Shown here: positions 1-9,307 of the stretch, in pieces
How positions within the stretch are numbered: position 1 is the stretch's first letter
How the letters are laid out: the number at the start of each line of letters is the position of its first letter
Assembly: GCA_050251635.1 (NCBI GenBank)
Contig: JBFWML010000042.1
Coordinates: 1-18,887 of the forward strand
Source: JBFWML01 sp050251635
GTDB lineage: Bacteria; Campylobacterota; Campylobacteria; Campylobacterales; SZUA-545
DNA length: 18,887 nucleotides
Reading direction: 5' to 3'
Translations under genes and position numbers: made by a program
The notes under the pieces: model-generated
The model's database searches: none
What the model was told of the DNA's origin: nothing
Seen by the model: only the letters and a program-made list of their open reading frames with translations

Positions 1-297
1 GCTGCTGAAACCTGCCGCATTGAAAGCGCCATTCGTGTAGCCATCGATGGTAATGCTGGAAGATGTGCCATCCTCTTGTGTAACGGTGATGGTCATGTCG
101 TTACCCGCACCCCGGACAATTGCACGGCCCCTAATCGCAGTAATGCCCGAACGTGTTGCTGAGATCCCCGCCTTCTCGTTGGCTATTAGCGCGTCATCCT
201 GAACTCCCCCGAATCTCGGAAGCGCGATAGCCGCCAAAATCCCCAAAATCACAATCACGAAGATCAGCTCGATCATCGTAAAGCCTGAACGTCCCAT
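1..297 (-). CDS. Type II secretion / type IV pilin-like prepilin, partial (C-terminus missing)
   Basis: The ATG at 297 opens a reading frame of 99 codons that runs off the left edge without a stop, so only the N-terminal part is present. It begins MGRSGFTMIELIFVIVILGI, a classic prepilin: a short basic leader ending in G5, a cleavage and methylation site at F6, the conserved E10 (Glu5 of the mature protein), and a hydrophobic helix to about residue 27. The following residues (FGGVQDDALIANEKAGIS and onward) match the pseudopilins I know from Campylobacterota. In such families the prepilin peptidase removes the leader, and the subunit assembles in the inner membrane into a pseudopilus or pilus. 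An AAGG Shine-Dalgarno lies 7 bases upstream of the ATG. The gene follows the epimerase after 59 bases. The type cannot be decided between a T2SS pseudopilin and a type IV pilin because the C-terminal domain is outside the window. Confidence 0.88.
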   Translation of the reverse strand, partial: MGRSGFTMIELIFVIVILGILAAIALPRFGGVQDDALIANEKAGISATRSGITAIRGRAIVRGAGNDMTITVTQEDGTSSSITIDGYTNGAFNAAGFSS

Positions 298-327
298 GAA
301 ACCCCCTTTTTTTGTTCTCCGGTTGAC

Positions 328-338
328 ATTGTATTATG
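328..338 (-). promoter_or_regulatory. Possible promoter -10 region for the prepilin gene
   Basis: The 59-base gap between the epimerase stop and the prepilin start is AT-rich. On the minus strand it reads CATAATACAATG, giving two overlapping -10-like hexamers (CATAAT at 333-338 and TACAAT at 328-333). No well-spaced -35 is visible, which is common in Campylobacterota. The leader would be about 25 bases and would contain the Shine-Dalgarno. This is inference from sequence resemblance only. Confidence 0.35.
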
Positions 339-356
339 AAAGACTTTTTACAAACT

Positions 357-1405
357 TTAGTACTGGTAAAAATCGCGATACCATGCCACAAAATTGGCGA
401 TTCCCTGCTTAACCGGCGTGGCGGGTTTGTAGCCCAGATCGGTTTCCAGATCGGCCACATCGGCCCAGGTGGCCGGCACGTCGCCCATCTGCAACGGCAG
501 CAGGTTTTTGACCGCTTTTTTGCCGATGGCCTCTTCGATCGCTTCAATAAAGGTCATCAGTTCGACGGGACTGGAGTTTCCGATATTGTAAACGCGGTAG
601 GGTGCCTTCGAGGTACCGGGGTCGGGATGCGCGCCGCTCCAGCTGGCGTTCGGTTTGGCGGGGTTGTCGATGACCCGCACCACCCCTTCGACAATATCAT
701 CCACATAGGTAAAGTCGCGCTTCATTTTACCGTGGTTATACACGTCGATCGGCTTGCCCTCCAAAATGGCCTTGGTGAAAATAAAAAGCGCCATGTCGGG
801 CCGTCCCCACGGGCCGTAAACGGTGAAAAAGCGCAGCCCCGTTGTGGGAATGCCGTACAGATGGCTGTAGGTGTGGGCCATTAATTCGTTGGACTTTTTG
901 CTGGCGGCGTAGAGACTGATGGGGTGATCGACATTGTGGTGGATACTAAAGGGCATCGTTTCATTCAGGCCGTACACTGACGAGCTGGAGGCATAGGCCA
1001 GATGTTCGACCGGATAATGGCGGCAGGCTTCAAGAATATTGAGCGTGCCGATAATGTTGGCGTGCATATAGGCGTGCGGGTGGGTCAGGCTGTAACGAAC
1101 CCCCGCCTGCGCCGCCAGATGACAGACGCGATCGAACTTCTCTTCTTGAAAAAGCTTGTTGATGGCGTTTTGATCGGCTAGATCGAGTTTGATAAAACGG
1201 TAGTTGGGGTAACGGCTGCTTTGAATCAGCCTGCCCTCCTCCACGCTCGCCGGATCGATGCCGCTGAGTTTCAGGCGGCCGTGTTTAACCCGCACGTCGT
1301 AGTAGTCGTTGATATTATCGAGTCCAACAACCTCATCGCCCCGCTCAAGGAGTTTGAGCGCGGTGTGAAAACCGATAAACCCCGCCGTTCCTGTGACCAG
1401 AACCT

Positions 1406-1409
<4 letters not shown>
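357..1409 (-). CDS. NAD-dependent UDP-sugar epimerase, likely UDP-glucuronate 4-epimerase
   Basis: This 350-residue protein is an extended short-chain dehydrogenase/reductase of the nucleotide-sugar epimerase type. Visible features are the NAD-binding GTAGFIG (7-13) at the end of the first strand, HLAAQAGVRYS (97-107), a serine run at 141-144 next to VYG, and the catalytic YAASK (Y167, K171). The RPDMALF stretch (203-209) is typical of enzymes annotated as UDP-glucuronate 4-epimerase. The predicted reaction interconverts UDP-glucuronate and UDP-galacturonate in the cytoplasm. The start is GTG at 1409; it overlaps the stop of the upstream UDP-glucose dehydrogenase as GTGA, so the two are translationally coupled. 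That enzyme makes its presumed substrate, which strengthens the assignment. Another UDP-hexose epimerase specificity is possible. The length is normal for the family. Confidence 0.88.
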
Positions 1410-2731
<1,322 letters not shown>

Positions 2732-2750
2732 GGTTGTCCTTTAATTATCT

Positions 2751-2763
2751 GCGGCATTTTAAC
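2751..2763 (-). promoter_or_regulatory. Candidate promoter for ugd-epimerase
   Basis: On the minus strand the dnaE-ugd gap contains GTTAAAATGCCGC, with TAAAAT (2756-2761) as a likely -10 element. A transcript starting 6-8 bases downstream would have a leader of roughly 18-20 bases carrying the AAAGGA Shine-Dalgarno at 2737-2742. A nearly identical 13-mer lies upstream of tkt. No convincing -35 is visible. Confidence 0.45.
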
Positions 2764-2778
2764 GCCATAAAGCTGCAA

Positions 2779-5700
2779 TCAGGCTGTCACCGCGCCCAGC
2801 TCGCGGGCCGCCTCGCGCAGGCTTTCGCCCGCCTGAAGCCGCGTGTCGATGACCACATCCTGCAATTTGGCGCGAATCACCAGACTCACCGGATGGCGGC
2901 CGGGGTGTTTGCGGATCAGGTCAACCAGCCGTTCCAGCACCGTTTCATCCGCGCCCAATTCCAACGACAGCGTAATGGCGGGAGCGGGTTTTTCCGGCAG
3001 GGCGGGCGGCGCTTCGGCCAGCTTCTTTTTGACCTTCTCTTTTTTGGCGTCTTCAAGACTCAAAACCCGCCGCACGGTCATGCGGGTGAACTGTTCGTCT
3101 TTGCTGATTTCGGCTTTAAAGGCGATGGGCCGCTCTTTGTCCATGTTTTCCAGCTCGGCCAGTTGCCGCTCAAAGAGCATCACCTCCAGCGTTCCCATCA
3201 GGTCGATCACCGTGACGATGCCGATCTTGTTGCCCTTTTTGGAGAACTTCTCCTTGATCTCCTCGACCTTGCCGATAAACAAAACCTCCGAGCCGTCGCC
3301 CAGATCGTCAAGATCGCTCGAAAGCGTGTAGTTCACCACATCCAGCTCTTCGCGGAAGCTATCGAGCGGATGGCCCGAAACGTACAGGCCCAGCGACTCC
3401 TTTTCAAACGCCAGCCGTTCTTTGAGCGCCAATTCCGGCGCATTGGCGATCTCCAGCCGGATGCTGACCATCTCTTCGGCGTCGTCACCAAAAAGCCCGC
3501 TGGCCGCTTCTTTTCGAATCTGCGTGGCGTTCTGGGCCGCCTGCACGATCTGCTCGATCCCGCCCATCAGCGCGCGGCGGGTATAGCCGAAGTCATCGAG
3601 CGCCCCGGCTTTGATCAGCGATTCGAGCACCTTTTTATTGACCTTCTGGGTATCGATACGGGCCAGAAAATCGGGCAGATCGTCAAAGGGGCGCTCCTTG
3701 CGGGCGTTGATAATCGTTCTAAGCGCAGCCTCCCCCGCACCCTTGATCGCCCCCAAACCGAAGAGAATTTCGGGCTTGTCCTCCACATAACGGGGCTCGA
3801 ATTTAACCTCGGAGCGGTTGACGTGGGGCGGCAAAAAGGGAATGCCCATCCGTTTAATTTCGTTGATATACACGACGACTTTGTCGGTGTTATCGGCGTC
3901 GTAGGTGAGCAGTGCGGACATAAATTCGGCGGGATAGTAGGTTTTGAGCCACGCGGTCTGATAGGTGATCATCGCGTAGGCCGCGGAGTGGGATTTGTTA
4001 AAACCGTAGCCCGCGAACTTTTCGATCAGGTCAAACAGCTCCACCGCTTTTTGTTTGTCGAACCCCTGTTTGGCGGCCCCTTCGGCAAACTCGGCGCGGA
4101 CCTTGTCCATCTCCTCTTTTTTCTTTTTACCCATCGCGCGGCGCACCAGGTCCGCCCCGCCCAGACTAAAGCCGCCAATCCTCTGCACGATCTGCATCAC
4201 CTGTTCCTGATACACGATAACGCCGTAGGTTGCCGCCAGAATCGGCTCAAGCTCAGGGAACATATAGACGATCGCTTCGCGGCCGTGTTTGCGGTTAACG
4301 AAGTCGTCCACCATGCCCGACTCCATCGGGCCGGGGCGGTAGAGCGCCAGCACGGCGATCAGGTCTTCGAAGGTGCTGGGCTTCATTTTGGCATTGAGCT
4401 GCTGCATTCCCGAAGATTCGATCTGAAACAGGCCCAGCGTATGGCCGGATTGCACGGTTTTAAACACCTCCGGGTCATCCATGCCCATGGCGGCAAAATC
4501 AATGGTTTTTTGGTGGTTTTTTTCGACCAGATCCAGCGCGTTTTTGATGACCGTCAGGGTTTTAAGCCCCAAGAAGTCGAACTTGATCAGATCGACATCT
4601 TCCAAAAAGCGCCCGTCGTACTGCGTTACCACGTCCTGCGTGCCCGAGGGGCGGTAAAGGGGCGTTTTGTGCCACAAGGGATCGTTGCTGATCACCACCC
4701 CCGCCGCGTGGGTTCCGGCGTTGCGCTTGAGCCCTTCAAGCTGCACAGCAAAATCCCACACCTTTTTAGCGGTGGGGTCGGTTTCGACCAGTTCGCGGAT
4801 TTTGGGCTCTTTCTCCCAAGCGGCCTTTAGGGTAATGCCCAGCTCTTCGGGAATCAGTTTGGCCATCTTGTCCGCTTCGGAGTAGGCCACCCCCATCACG
4901 CGGGCCACATCGCGCAGCACACCTTTGGCCAGCAAGGAGCCGAAGGTGATGACCTGCGCCACGTTTTCGCGGCCGTATTTGCCCACCACATAGTCGATAA
5001 TCTCGCCGCGGCGATCCTGACAGAAGTCCATATCGATATCGGGCATCGAGACGCGCTCGGGGTTCAAAAACCGTTCGAAAAGCAGACCGTATTTGATGGG
5101 GTCGATATTGGTAATCTCCAGCGCAAAGGCCACCAAACTGCCCGCGGCGCTGCCCCGGCCGGGGCCGACGGGAATCCCCTGCGCCTTGGCTTCGCGCACA
5201 AAGTCCCAGACGATCAGCATATAACCGGGAAACTTCATCCGGTTGATAATATCGATCTCTAATTCCAGCCGTTCCCGGTAGGCGTCGTGTTCGCTTTCGG
5301 GAATATATTTGAGCCGATCGGGCAGTTTCCGGCGGCACAGGTGGCTAAAGAGCACCTTGTCGTTTTCCAGCGAACTTTCCCCCGGTTCGGGCAGTTCAAT
5401 CCCTTCGTTGGCGGCGATCTCGTGGGCGAATTTGAAGTTCGGCGGCGTGGGGTTGCCCAGCTTCAGCTCCCAGCCGCTGCACTTGTTCGCGATCTCGACG
5501 GTGTTATCCAGCGCCTCGGGAATATCGGCGAAGAGATCGTGCATCTCCTCGGGGGTTTTGAGAAAAAACTCCTTGACGGAGTGTTTGAGCCGTTTGGGGT
5601 CGTCGAGCTGGTTGCCGGTGGAGATGCACATAAACGCCTCCTGCGCGTCGGCATTGGCGCGGGCAATATAGTGGGTGTCGTTGGTGGCGATGAGCTTGAT

Positions 5701-6312
5701 CTCCAGCTCTTTGGCCAGCTTGATTACAAGCGGATCGATTAGCCGCTGCTCCTCAATGCCGTGGCGCATAATCTCCATATAAAAATCGTCGCCAAAAAGC
5801 GCTTTATACCACTGTGCCGCCCTTTTGGCCGCATCGTACCCTTTGGCGCCAAGCTGCCGCTTTTTTTCGGTGAAGGTATTGAGGTGCCAGTTGATCTCCC
5901 CCTGCAAACAAGCGCTGGTGCAGATGAGCCCCTCTTTATATTGCTCAAGCGCTTTTTTGTTGATGCGGGGGTAGTAATAAAAACCTTCGAGGTAACTGAG
6001 CGAACTCAGCCGCATCAGGTTTTTGTAGCCGGTTTCGTTTTTGGCAAAAAGGCAGAGATGGAAACGCTGTTTGGTCGATTTATCGCCCAGTTCGTCGCTG
6101 TCGTGCAGGTAGGCCTCCAGCCCGATAATGGGCTGAACGCCTTTGCTTTTCATGGTTTTATAAAAGTCGATTGCGCCAAAAAGGTTGCCGTGATCGCTCA
6201 CCGCCACGCTCTGCATCCCCCGCGTCTTCACCGCCTCGGCCAACTCTTTGATCTTGTTGGCCCCGTCGAGCAGCGAATACTCGGTGTGCAGGTGCAGGTG
6301 AACGAAAGACAT
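2779..6312 (-). CDS. dnaE: DNA polymerase III subunit alpha
   Basis: The 1177-residue protein is the replicative polymerase subunit. An N-terminal PHP domain (about 1-280) opens HLHLHTEYSLLDG (5-17) and has SDHGN (39-43), E66, H85, C135 and NDTH (211-214). The polymerase core has GPGRGSAAGSL (383-393), the acidic PDIDMDF (424-430) and KFDFLGLKTL (577-586), which carry the catalytic aspartates. HAAGVVIS (535-542), QEQVM (702-706) and GYGFNKSHSAAYA (768-780) are further family blocks. A tandem helix-hairpin-helix region (about 855-925) and an OB-fold (about 1005-1090) follow. The start is ATG at 6312, where the protein matches homologues from residue 1; a longer frame to 6444 lies inside tkt and begins with GTG. 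The tkt stop and this start overlap as TAATG, with no clear Shine-Dalgarno, so translation is probably coupled. The length is normal for DnaE. Confidence 0.97.
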   Translation of the reverse strand: MSFVHLHLHTEYSLLDGANKIKELAEAVKTRGMQSVAVSDHGNLFGAIDFYKTMKSKGVQPIIGLEAYLHDSDELGDKSTKQRFHLCLFAKNETGYKNLMRLSSLSYLEGFYYYPRINKKALEQYKEGLICTSACLQGEINWHLNTFTEKKRQLGAKGYDAAKRAAQWYKALFGDDFYMEIMRHGIEEQRLIDPLVIKLAKELEIKLIATNDTHYIARANADAQEAFMCISTGNQLDDPKRLKHSVKEFFLKTPEEMHDLFADIPEALDNTVEIANKCSGWELKLGNPTPPNFKFAHEIAANEGIELPEPGESSLENDKVLFSHLCRRKLPDRLKYIPESEHDAYRERLELEIDIINRMKFPGYMLIVWDFVREAKAQGIPVGPGRGSAAGSLVAFALEITNIDPIKYGLLFERFLNPERVSMPDIDMDFCQDRRGEIIDYVVGKYGRENVAQVITFGSLLAKGVLRDVARVMGVAYSEADKMAKLIPEELGITLKAAWEKEPKIRELVETDPTAKKVWDFAVQLEGLKRNAGTHAAGVVISNDPLWHKTPLYRPSGTQDVVTQYDGRFLEDVDLIKFDFLGLKTLTVIKNALDLVEKNHQKTIDFAAMGMDDPEVFKTVQSGHTLGLFQIESSGMQQLNAKMKPSTFEDLIAVLALYRPGPMESGMVDDFVNRKHGREAIVYMFPELEPILAATYGVIVYQEQVMQIVQRIGGFSLGGADLVRRAMGKKKKEEMDKVRAEFAEGAAKQGFDKQKAVELFDLIEKFAGYGFNKSHSAAYAMITYQTAWLKTYYPAEFMSALLTYDADNTDKVVVYINEIKRMGIPFLPPHVNRSEVKFEPRYVEDKPEILFGLGAIKGAGEAALRTIINARKERPFDDLPDFLARIDTQKVNKKVLESLIKAGALDDFGYTRRALMGGIEQIVQAAQNATQIRKEAASGLFGDDAEEMVSIRLEIANAPELALKERLAFEKESLGLYVSGHPLDSFREELDVVNYTLSSDLDDLGDGSEVLFIGKVEEIKEKFSKKGNKIGIVTVIDLMGTLEVMLFERQLAELENMDKERPIAFKAEISKDEQFTRMTVRRVLSLEDAKKEKVKKKLAEAPPALPEKPAPAITLSLELGADETVLERLVDLIRKHPGRHPVSLVIRAKLQDVVIDTRLQAGESLREAARELGAVTA

Positions 6313-8249
6313 TAAACGAGCAGGCTTCTTGCCACGTCCGCCACGTGATCGGGCGTAAAGCCGAAGTGTTCGAAAAGCTGATTCGCCGGAGCGCTGGCGC
6401 CGAAACTCTCCATGCCGATCACCGCGTCGGAAAAGCGGAACCACTCGATCGCGGAAGCCGCTTCGATCGCTAACACGATCGTTTCGGGATTGACGATCGT
6501 ATCGATGTAGTCGTCCTCCTGCTCGATAAAGAGGTCATAGCAGGGGATGCTGGCGACGTTGACGCCGATGCCGTCCTTTTCCAGCAGTTTTTTCGCTTCC
6601 AAAGCCAGCGCCACTTCGCTGCCGGTGGCAATCAGGGTCAGTTGGGGCTTTTTGGCGACCTCAAGCAGATAGCCACCCCTGGAGATGTCGCCCTTCACGC
6701 GGCTGCGATCGAGCACCGGCAGGTTCTGACGGGTCAAGACAAAACCGGCGGGGGCTTCCAGTTTAAGCGCCGTTTTCCAGCACTCGATATTTTCGATGCC
6801 ATCCGCCGGACGGAAGACATAAAAACCGGGCAACGCGCGGTAGGCGGTGAGGTGTTCGATGGGCTGGTGGGTCGCGCCGTCTTCACCCACGCCGATGGAG
6901 TCGTGCGTCCAGATAAAGTAGTTTTTTGCCTTCATCAAAGCCGCCGTGCGCACCGCCGGTTTTTGGTAGTCGCTGAACACAAAAAAGGTCGCGTTAAAGG
7001 GGATAAACGGCCCGTACAGGGCGATCGCGTTGCTCATGGCGGCCATCGCGTGCTCGCGGATGCCGAAGTGAATGTTGCGGCCGCCGGGGGCGACGCCCAA
7101 GCCTTTAAGTTCGGTTTTGTTGGAGCTGGCCAAGTCGGCGCTGCCGCCGAAGAAACCCGGCAACGCCTTGGCCAGTGCGTTGAGAATCGCGTGGTTGGTG
7201 TCGCGGGTGGCCCGTGCGTCGGGGCCGAAATCGGGCCATTCGATCGCTTTGAAATCGGGGTTTTGCAGTTTGTTTAAGAGCGCGTTTTGTTCGGCGAAGG
7301 GGGCTTCGCTGATCAGTTTGTTCCACTGCCGCTCGGCCAGATCGCCCTTTTCGACCGCGCTGCCAAACCACTGTTTGACCTCTGCGGGCACATAAAAACT
7401 CTCCGCGGGCCAGCCGGCTTTGGTTTTGGAGGCAGCCAGTTCGTCGCTGCCCAGCGGCGCGCCGTGGGTTTTGTGACTGCCCTCCATGGTGGCGGCCCCT
7501 TTGCCGATCAGGGTGCGGGCGATAATGAGCATCGGTTTGGACTGGGTTTTGGCCGCTTCGAAGGCGGCGTTGATCTCGTTAAAATCGTGGCCGTCGATAC
7601 TGATCACCTGCCAGCCCTGCGCATGAAAGCGGGCCGCAACATCTTCGGTGAAACTCAAATCGCAGGTGCCGTCGATGGTGATGTTGTTGCTGTCGTAAAT
7701 AACCACCAGATTGTCCAGCCCCATATGGCCCGCCAGCGAGCAGGCTTCGTAGCCGATCCCCTCCATCATGTCGCCGTCGCCGCAGAAGCACCACACTTTG
7801 TGGTCGATGATTTTGGCGTTGGGGGTGTTGAGTAGTTTGGCGGCGTGTTTGGCGGCCAGCGCAAAACCGGCGGCGTTGGCCAGACCCTGACCCAAAGGCC
7901 CGGTGGTCACTTCCACGCCGGGAGTGTGGGTGCATTCGGGGTGGCCGGGGGTTTTGGAATCGAACTGCCGAAACTGTTTGAGATCGTCGATGGCAATATC
8001 GTAACCCCACAGGTGCAACAGGCTGTAAATGAGCGCGCTGCCGTGGCCGCCGGAAAAAACAACGCGGTCGCGGTTAAGCCACTTGGGGTTTTTGGGGTTG
8101 TGTTTGTGGTGAAAGTGAAAAACCGAAGCGATATCGGCCAGACCCATCGGCATTCCGGGGTGGCCGGAGTTGGCCTTTTGAACCATATCGGCGGCCAGAA
8201 AACGGACGGTATCGGACATTTTTTTAAGGATGACGGGATCGAGTTGCAT
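6312..8249 (-). CDS. tkt: Transketolase
   Basis: This thiamine-diphosphate enzyme moves two-carbon units between sugar phosphates in the non-oxidative pentose phosphate pathway. With ATG at 8249 it has 645 residues, close to the usual 640-670. Visible are NSGHPGMPMG (27-36), SGGHGSALIYSLLHL (67-80, H69), the cofactor motif GDGDMMEG (157-164) ending near DSNN (186-189), HGAP (262-265), FGIREHAM (395-402) with the cofactor-activating E399, FVFSDYQKP (423-431) and THQPIEHL (460-467). The C-terminal domain runs from about 515 to the end. The frame stays open to a TTG at 8300, but that extension (17 residues, proline-rich) is not family-like, and a candidate promoter lies within it. No good Shine-Dalgarno precedes 8249; the ATG at 8219 (MSDTVRFL) is an alternative start. 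The stop overlaps the dnaE ATG by one base. Confidence 0.95.
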   Translation of the reverse strand: MQLDPVILKKMSDTVRFLAADMVQKANSGHPGMPMGLADIASVFHFHHKHNPKNPKWLNRDRVVFSGGHGSALIYSLLHLWGYDIAIDDLKQFRQFDSKTPGHPECTHTPGVEVTTGPLGQGLANAAGFALAAKHAAKLLNTPNAKIIDHKVWCFCGDGDMMEGIGYEACSLAGHMGLDNLVVIYDSNNITIDGTCDLSFTEDVAARFHAQGWQVISIDGHDFNEINAAFEAAKTQSKPMLIIARTLIGKGAATMEGSHKTHGAPLGSDELAASKTKAGWPAESFYVPAEVKQWFGSAVEKGDLAERQWNKLISEAPFAEQNALLNKLQNPDFKAIEWPDFGPDARATRDTNHAILNALAKALPGFFGGSADLASSNKTELKGLGVAPGGRNIHFGIREHAMAAMSNAIALYGPFIPFNATFFVFSDYQKPAVRTAALMKAKNYFIWTHDSIGVGEDGATHQPIEHLTAYRALPGFYVFRPADGIENIECWKTALKLEAPAGFVLTRQNLPVLDRSRVKGDISRGGYLLEVAKKPQLTLIATGSEVALALEAKKLLEKDGIGVNVASIPCYDLFIEQEDDYIDTIVNPETIVLAIEAASAIEWFRFSDAVIGMESFGASAPANQLFEHFGFTPDHVADVARSLLV

Positions 8250-8268
8250 AAGGGCGGACTTTCGGGGG

Positions 8269-8289
8269 ATTTTAGGCGGAATTTTAACA
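8269..8289 (-). promoter_or_regulatory. Candidate tkt promoter (extended -10)
   Basis: On the minus strand, upstream of tkt, TGTTAAAAT (8281-8289) has the form of an extended -10 (TG, one base, TAAAAT). A second TAAAAT lies 12 bases further on (8269-8274). GTTAAAATTCCGC (8276-8288) matches the 13-mer upstream of ugd except for one base. Initiation just downstream would leave a leader of about 20-25 bases before the ATG at 8249, which supports that start over the TTG at 8300. Confidence 0.45.
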
Positions 8290-8321
8290 GAAGGCGGCAA
8301 AAATTTTTGACGGGATTTTAA

Positions 8322-9236
8322 TTAGAGCCCTTTTTTCTTAAAGACGACAAACAACGTCATGGCAACCACCTGAATCTCCAGCCAAAGACTCCAATGTTTG
8401 ATGTAATAGAGGTCATACATCAGCTTTTGTCTAGCATCCTTCACCCCATCACCATAGGGGTAATTGACCTGCGCCCAACCGGTGATGCCGGGACGCACGA
8501 GGTGACGCTCATTGTAATAGGGAATCTCTTTTTCATACTCCTCAACCAGAATCGACCACTCGGTTCTCGGGCCGATCAATGACATTTCACCCTTGAGCAC
8601 ATTGATAATCTGCGGCAGTTCGTCGATACGGAGCTTTCGCATCGTTTTGCCCCAGGGAAAAATACGGCTGTCCTGCTTACGGGTATAGGGGTCGAAGTGG
8701 GCTTCGCAATGCATGGAGCGGAACTTGTAGCACTTGAAGGGTTTGCCGTTGAGTCCGATGCGCTCCTGGATAAAAAAAACCGGACCGGGGGACTCTTTTT
8801 TGATTCGCAAAGCCGCATAAGCCCAAACCGGGGCCGTCAATACGGCTAAGCACAAGACGCCCAGCAGATCGACAGCCCGTTTGGTAAGGCGAACCGCCCA
8901 CGGGAAGTGGCGCACATCCTCTAAAAAATCCAGCTGTTCATTCTCCAGCGGTACGAAGCACTTCTTTAAAAACCGCTCACTAAAGTGAGAAAAAGAGTAG
9001 AAGCGGATTCCGCGAAGATCGAGCTTGGTGAGATACTGCGTCAACGCATTGGTGGGTTTGCGTTCTAGATTAATCACGATGCTTTGCGGGTTTCTTGCCA
9101 GCGCCTTTTCCAGCCTGGCGATGATGGCATCATCTTGCAAATCACGGGTTTTAATCACGCTTAAACGTTTCGTCCGCCGGCGGACGATGCGCTTTTCAAA
9201 ACCCGCCAATGCAAACCGCTCACCCAAAATAATCAC
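8322..9236 (-). CDS. Polyprenyl-phosphate sugar-1-phosphate transferase (initiating glycosyltransferase for exopolysaccharide)
   Basis: The C-terminal 190 residues of this 304-residue protein form a bacterial sugar transferase domain. They contain a hydrophobic segment (about 123-144, probably re-entrant, with a helix-breaking AP at 135-136), the KFRSMH motif (171-176), RIDELPQIINVLKGEMSLIG (203-222) with the D205-E206 dyad, GPRTEW (222-227) and VRPGITGWAQVNYPYG (247-262). The family transfers a sugar phosphate from a UDP-sugar to undecaprenyl phosphate at the inner membrane, the first committed step of repeat-unit assembly. The end of the domain (YDLYYIKHWSLWLEIQ) recalls EpsB-like enzymes. 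Residues 1-115 are soluble-looking, without the four N-terminal membrane helices of WcaJ/WbaP-type proteins. The start is GTG at 9236 with AGGA at 9244-9247, seven bases away; the frame closes upstream at a TAG with no better start. The sugar it transfers cannot be read from the sequence. Confidence 0.9.
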   Translation of the reverse strand: MIILGERFALAGFEKRIVRRRTKRLSVIKTRDLQDDAIIARLEKALARNPQSIVINLERKPTNALTQYLTKLDLRGIRFYSFSHFSERFLKKCFVPLENEQLDFLEDVRHFPWAVRLTKRAVDLLGVLCLAVLTAPVWAYAALRIKKESPGPVFFIQERIGLNGKPFKCYKFRSMHCEAHFDPYTRKQDSRIFPWGKTMRKLRIDELPQIINVLKGEMSLIGPRTEWSILVEEYEKEIPYYNERHLVRPGITGWAQVNYPYGDGVKDARQKLMYDLYYIKHWSLWLEIQVVAMTLFVVFKKKGL

Positions 9237-9243
9237 GCCGTTT

Positions 9244-9247
9244 TCCT
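9244..9247 (-). promoter_or_regulatory. Shine-Dalgarno that fixes the GTG start of the sugar transferase
   Basis: The minus strand reads AGGA, seven bases, then GTG at 9236. No ATG exists in frame between the upstream TAG and this point, so the Shine-Dalgarno decides for the GTG start. Confidence 0.65.
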
Positions 9248-9307
9248 GTACTCCGGTTCCTGAAAAGAAGCCTTTAGCTTCGTTATCCTAGCCGATCGTT
9301 GCTGTTG

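Noticed and set aside
2734..4830. A 698-codon open frame on the plus strand, antisense to dnaE
   Set aside because: It lies wholly opposite a confident dnaE, its product is rich in H, F, R and Q with no recognisable motif, and it fits the shadow frame expected from the codon bias of this G+C-rich gene.
6313..6444. A 44-residue N-terminal extension of DnaE
   Set aside because: It lies within the tkt coding region, starts with GTG, is arginine-rich and unlike any DnaE N-terminus. The family sequence begins exactly at the ATG at 6312.
8250..8300. A TTG start for transketolase at 8300
   Set aside because: The 17 extra residues are proline/lysine-rich and not family-like, and the region holds a candidate extended -10 promoter.
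8303..8320. An A/T palindrome (CAAAAATTTTTG) after the sugar transferase as a terminator
   Set aside because: It has no loop, no G-C stem and no following U-tract, so it does not qualify as an intrinsic terminator.
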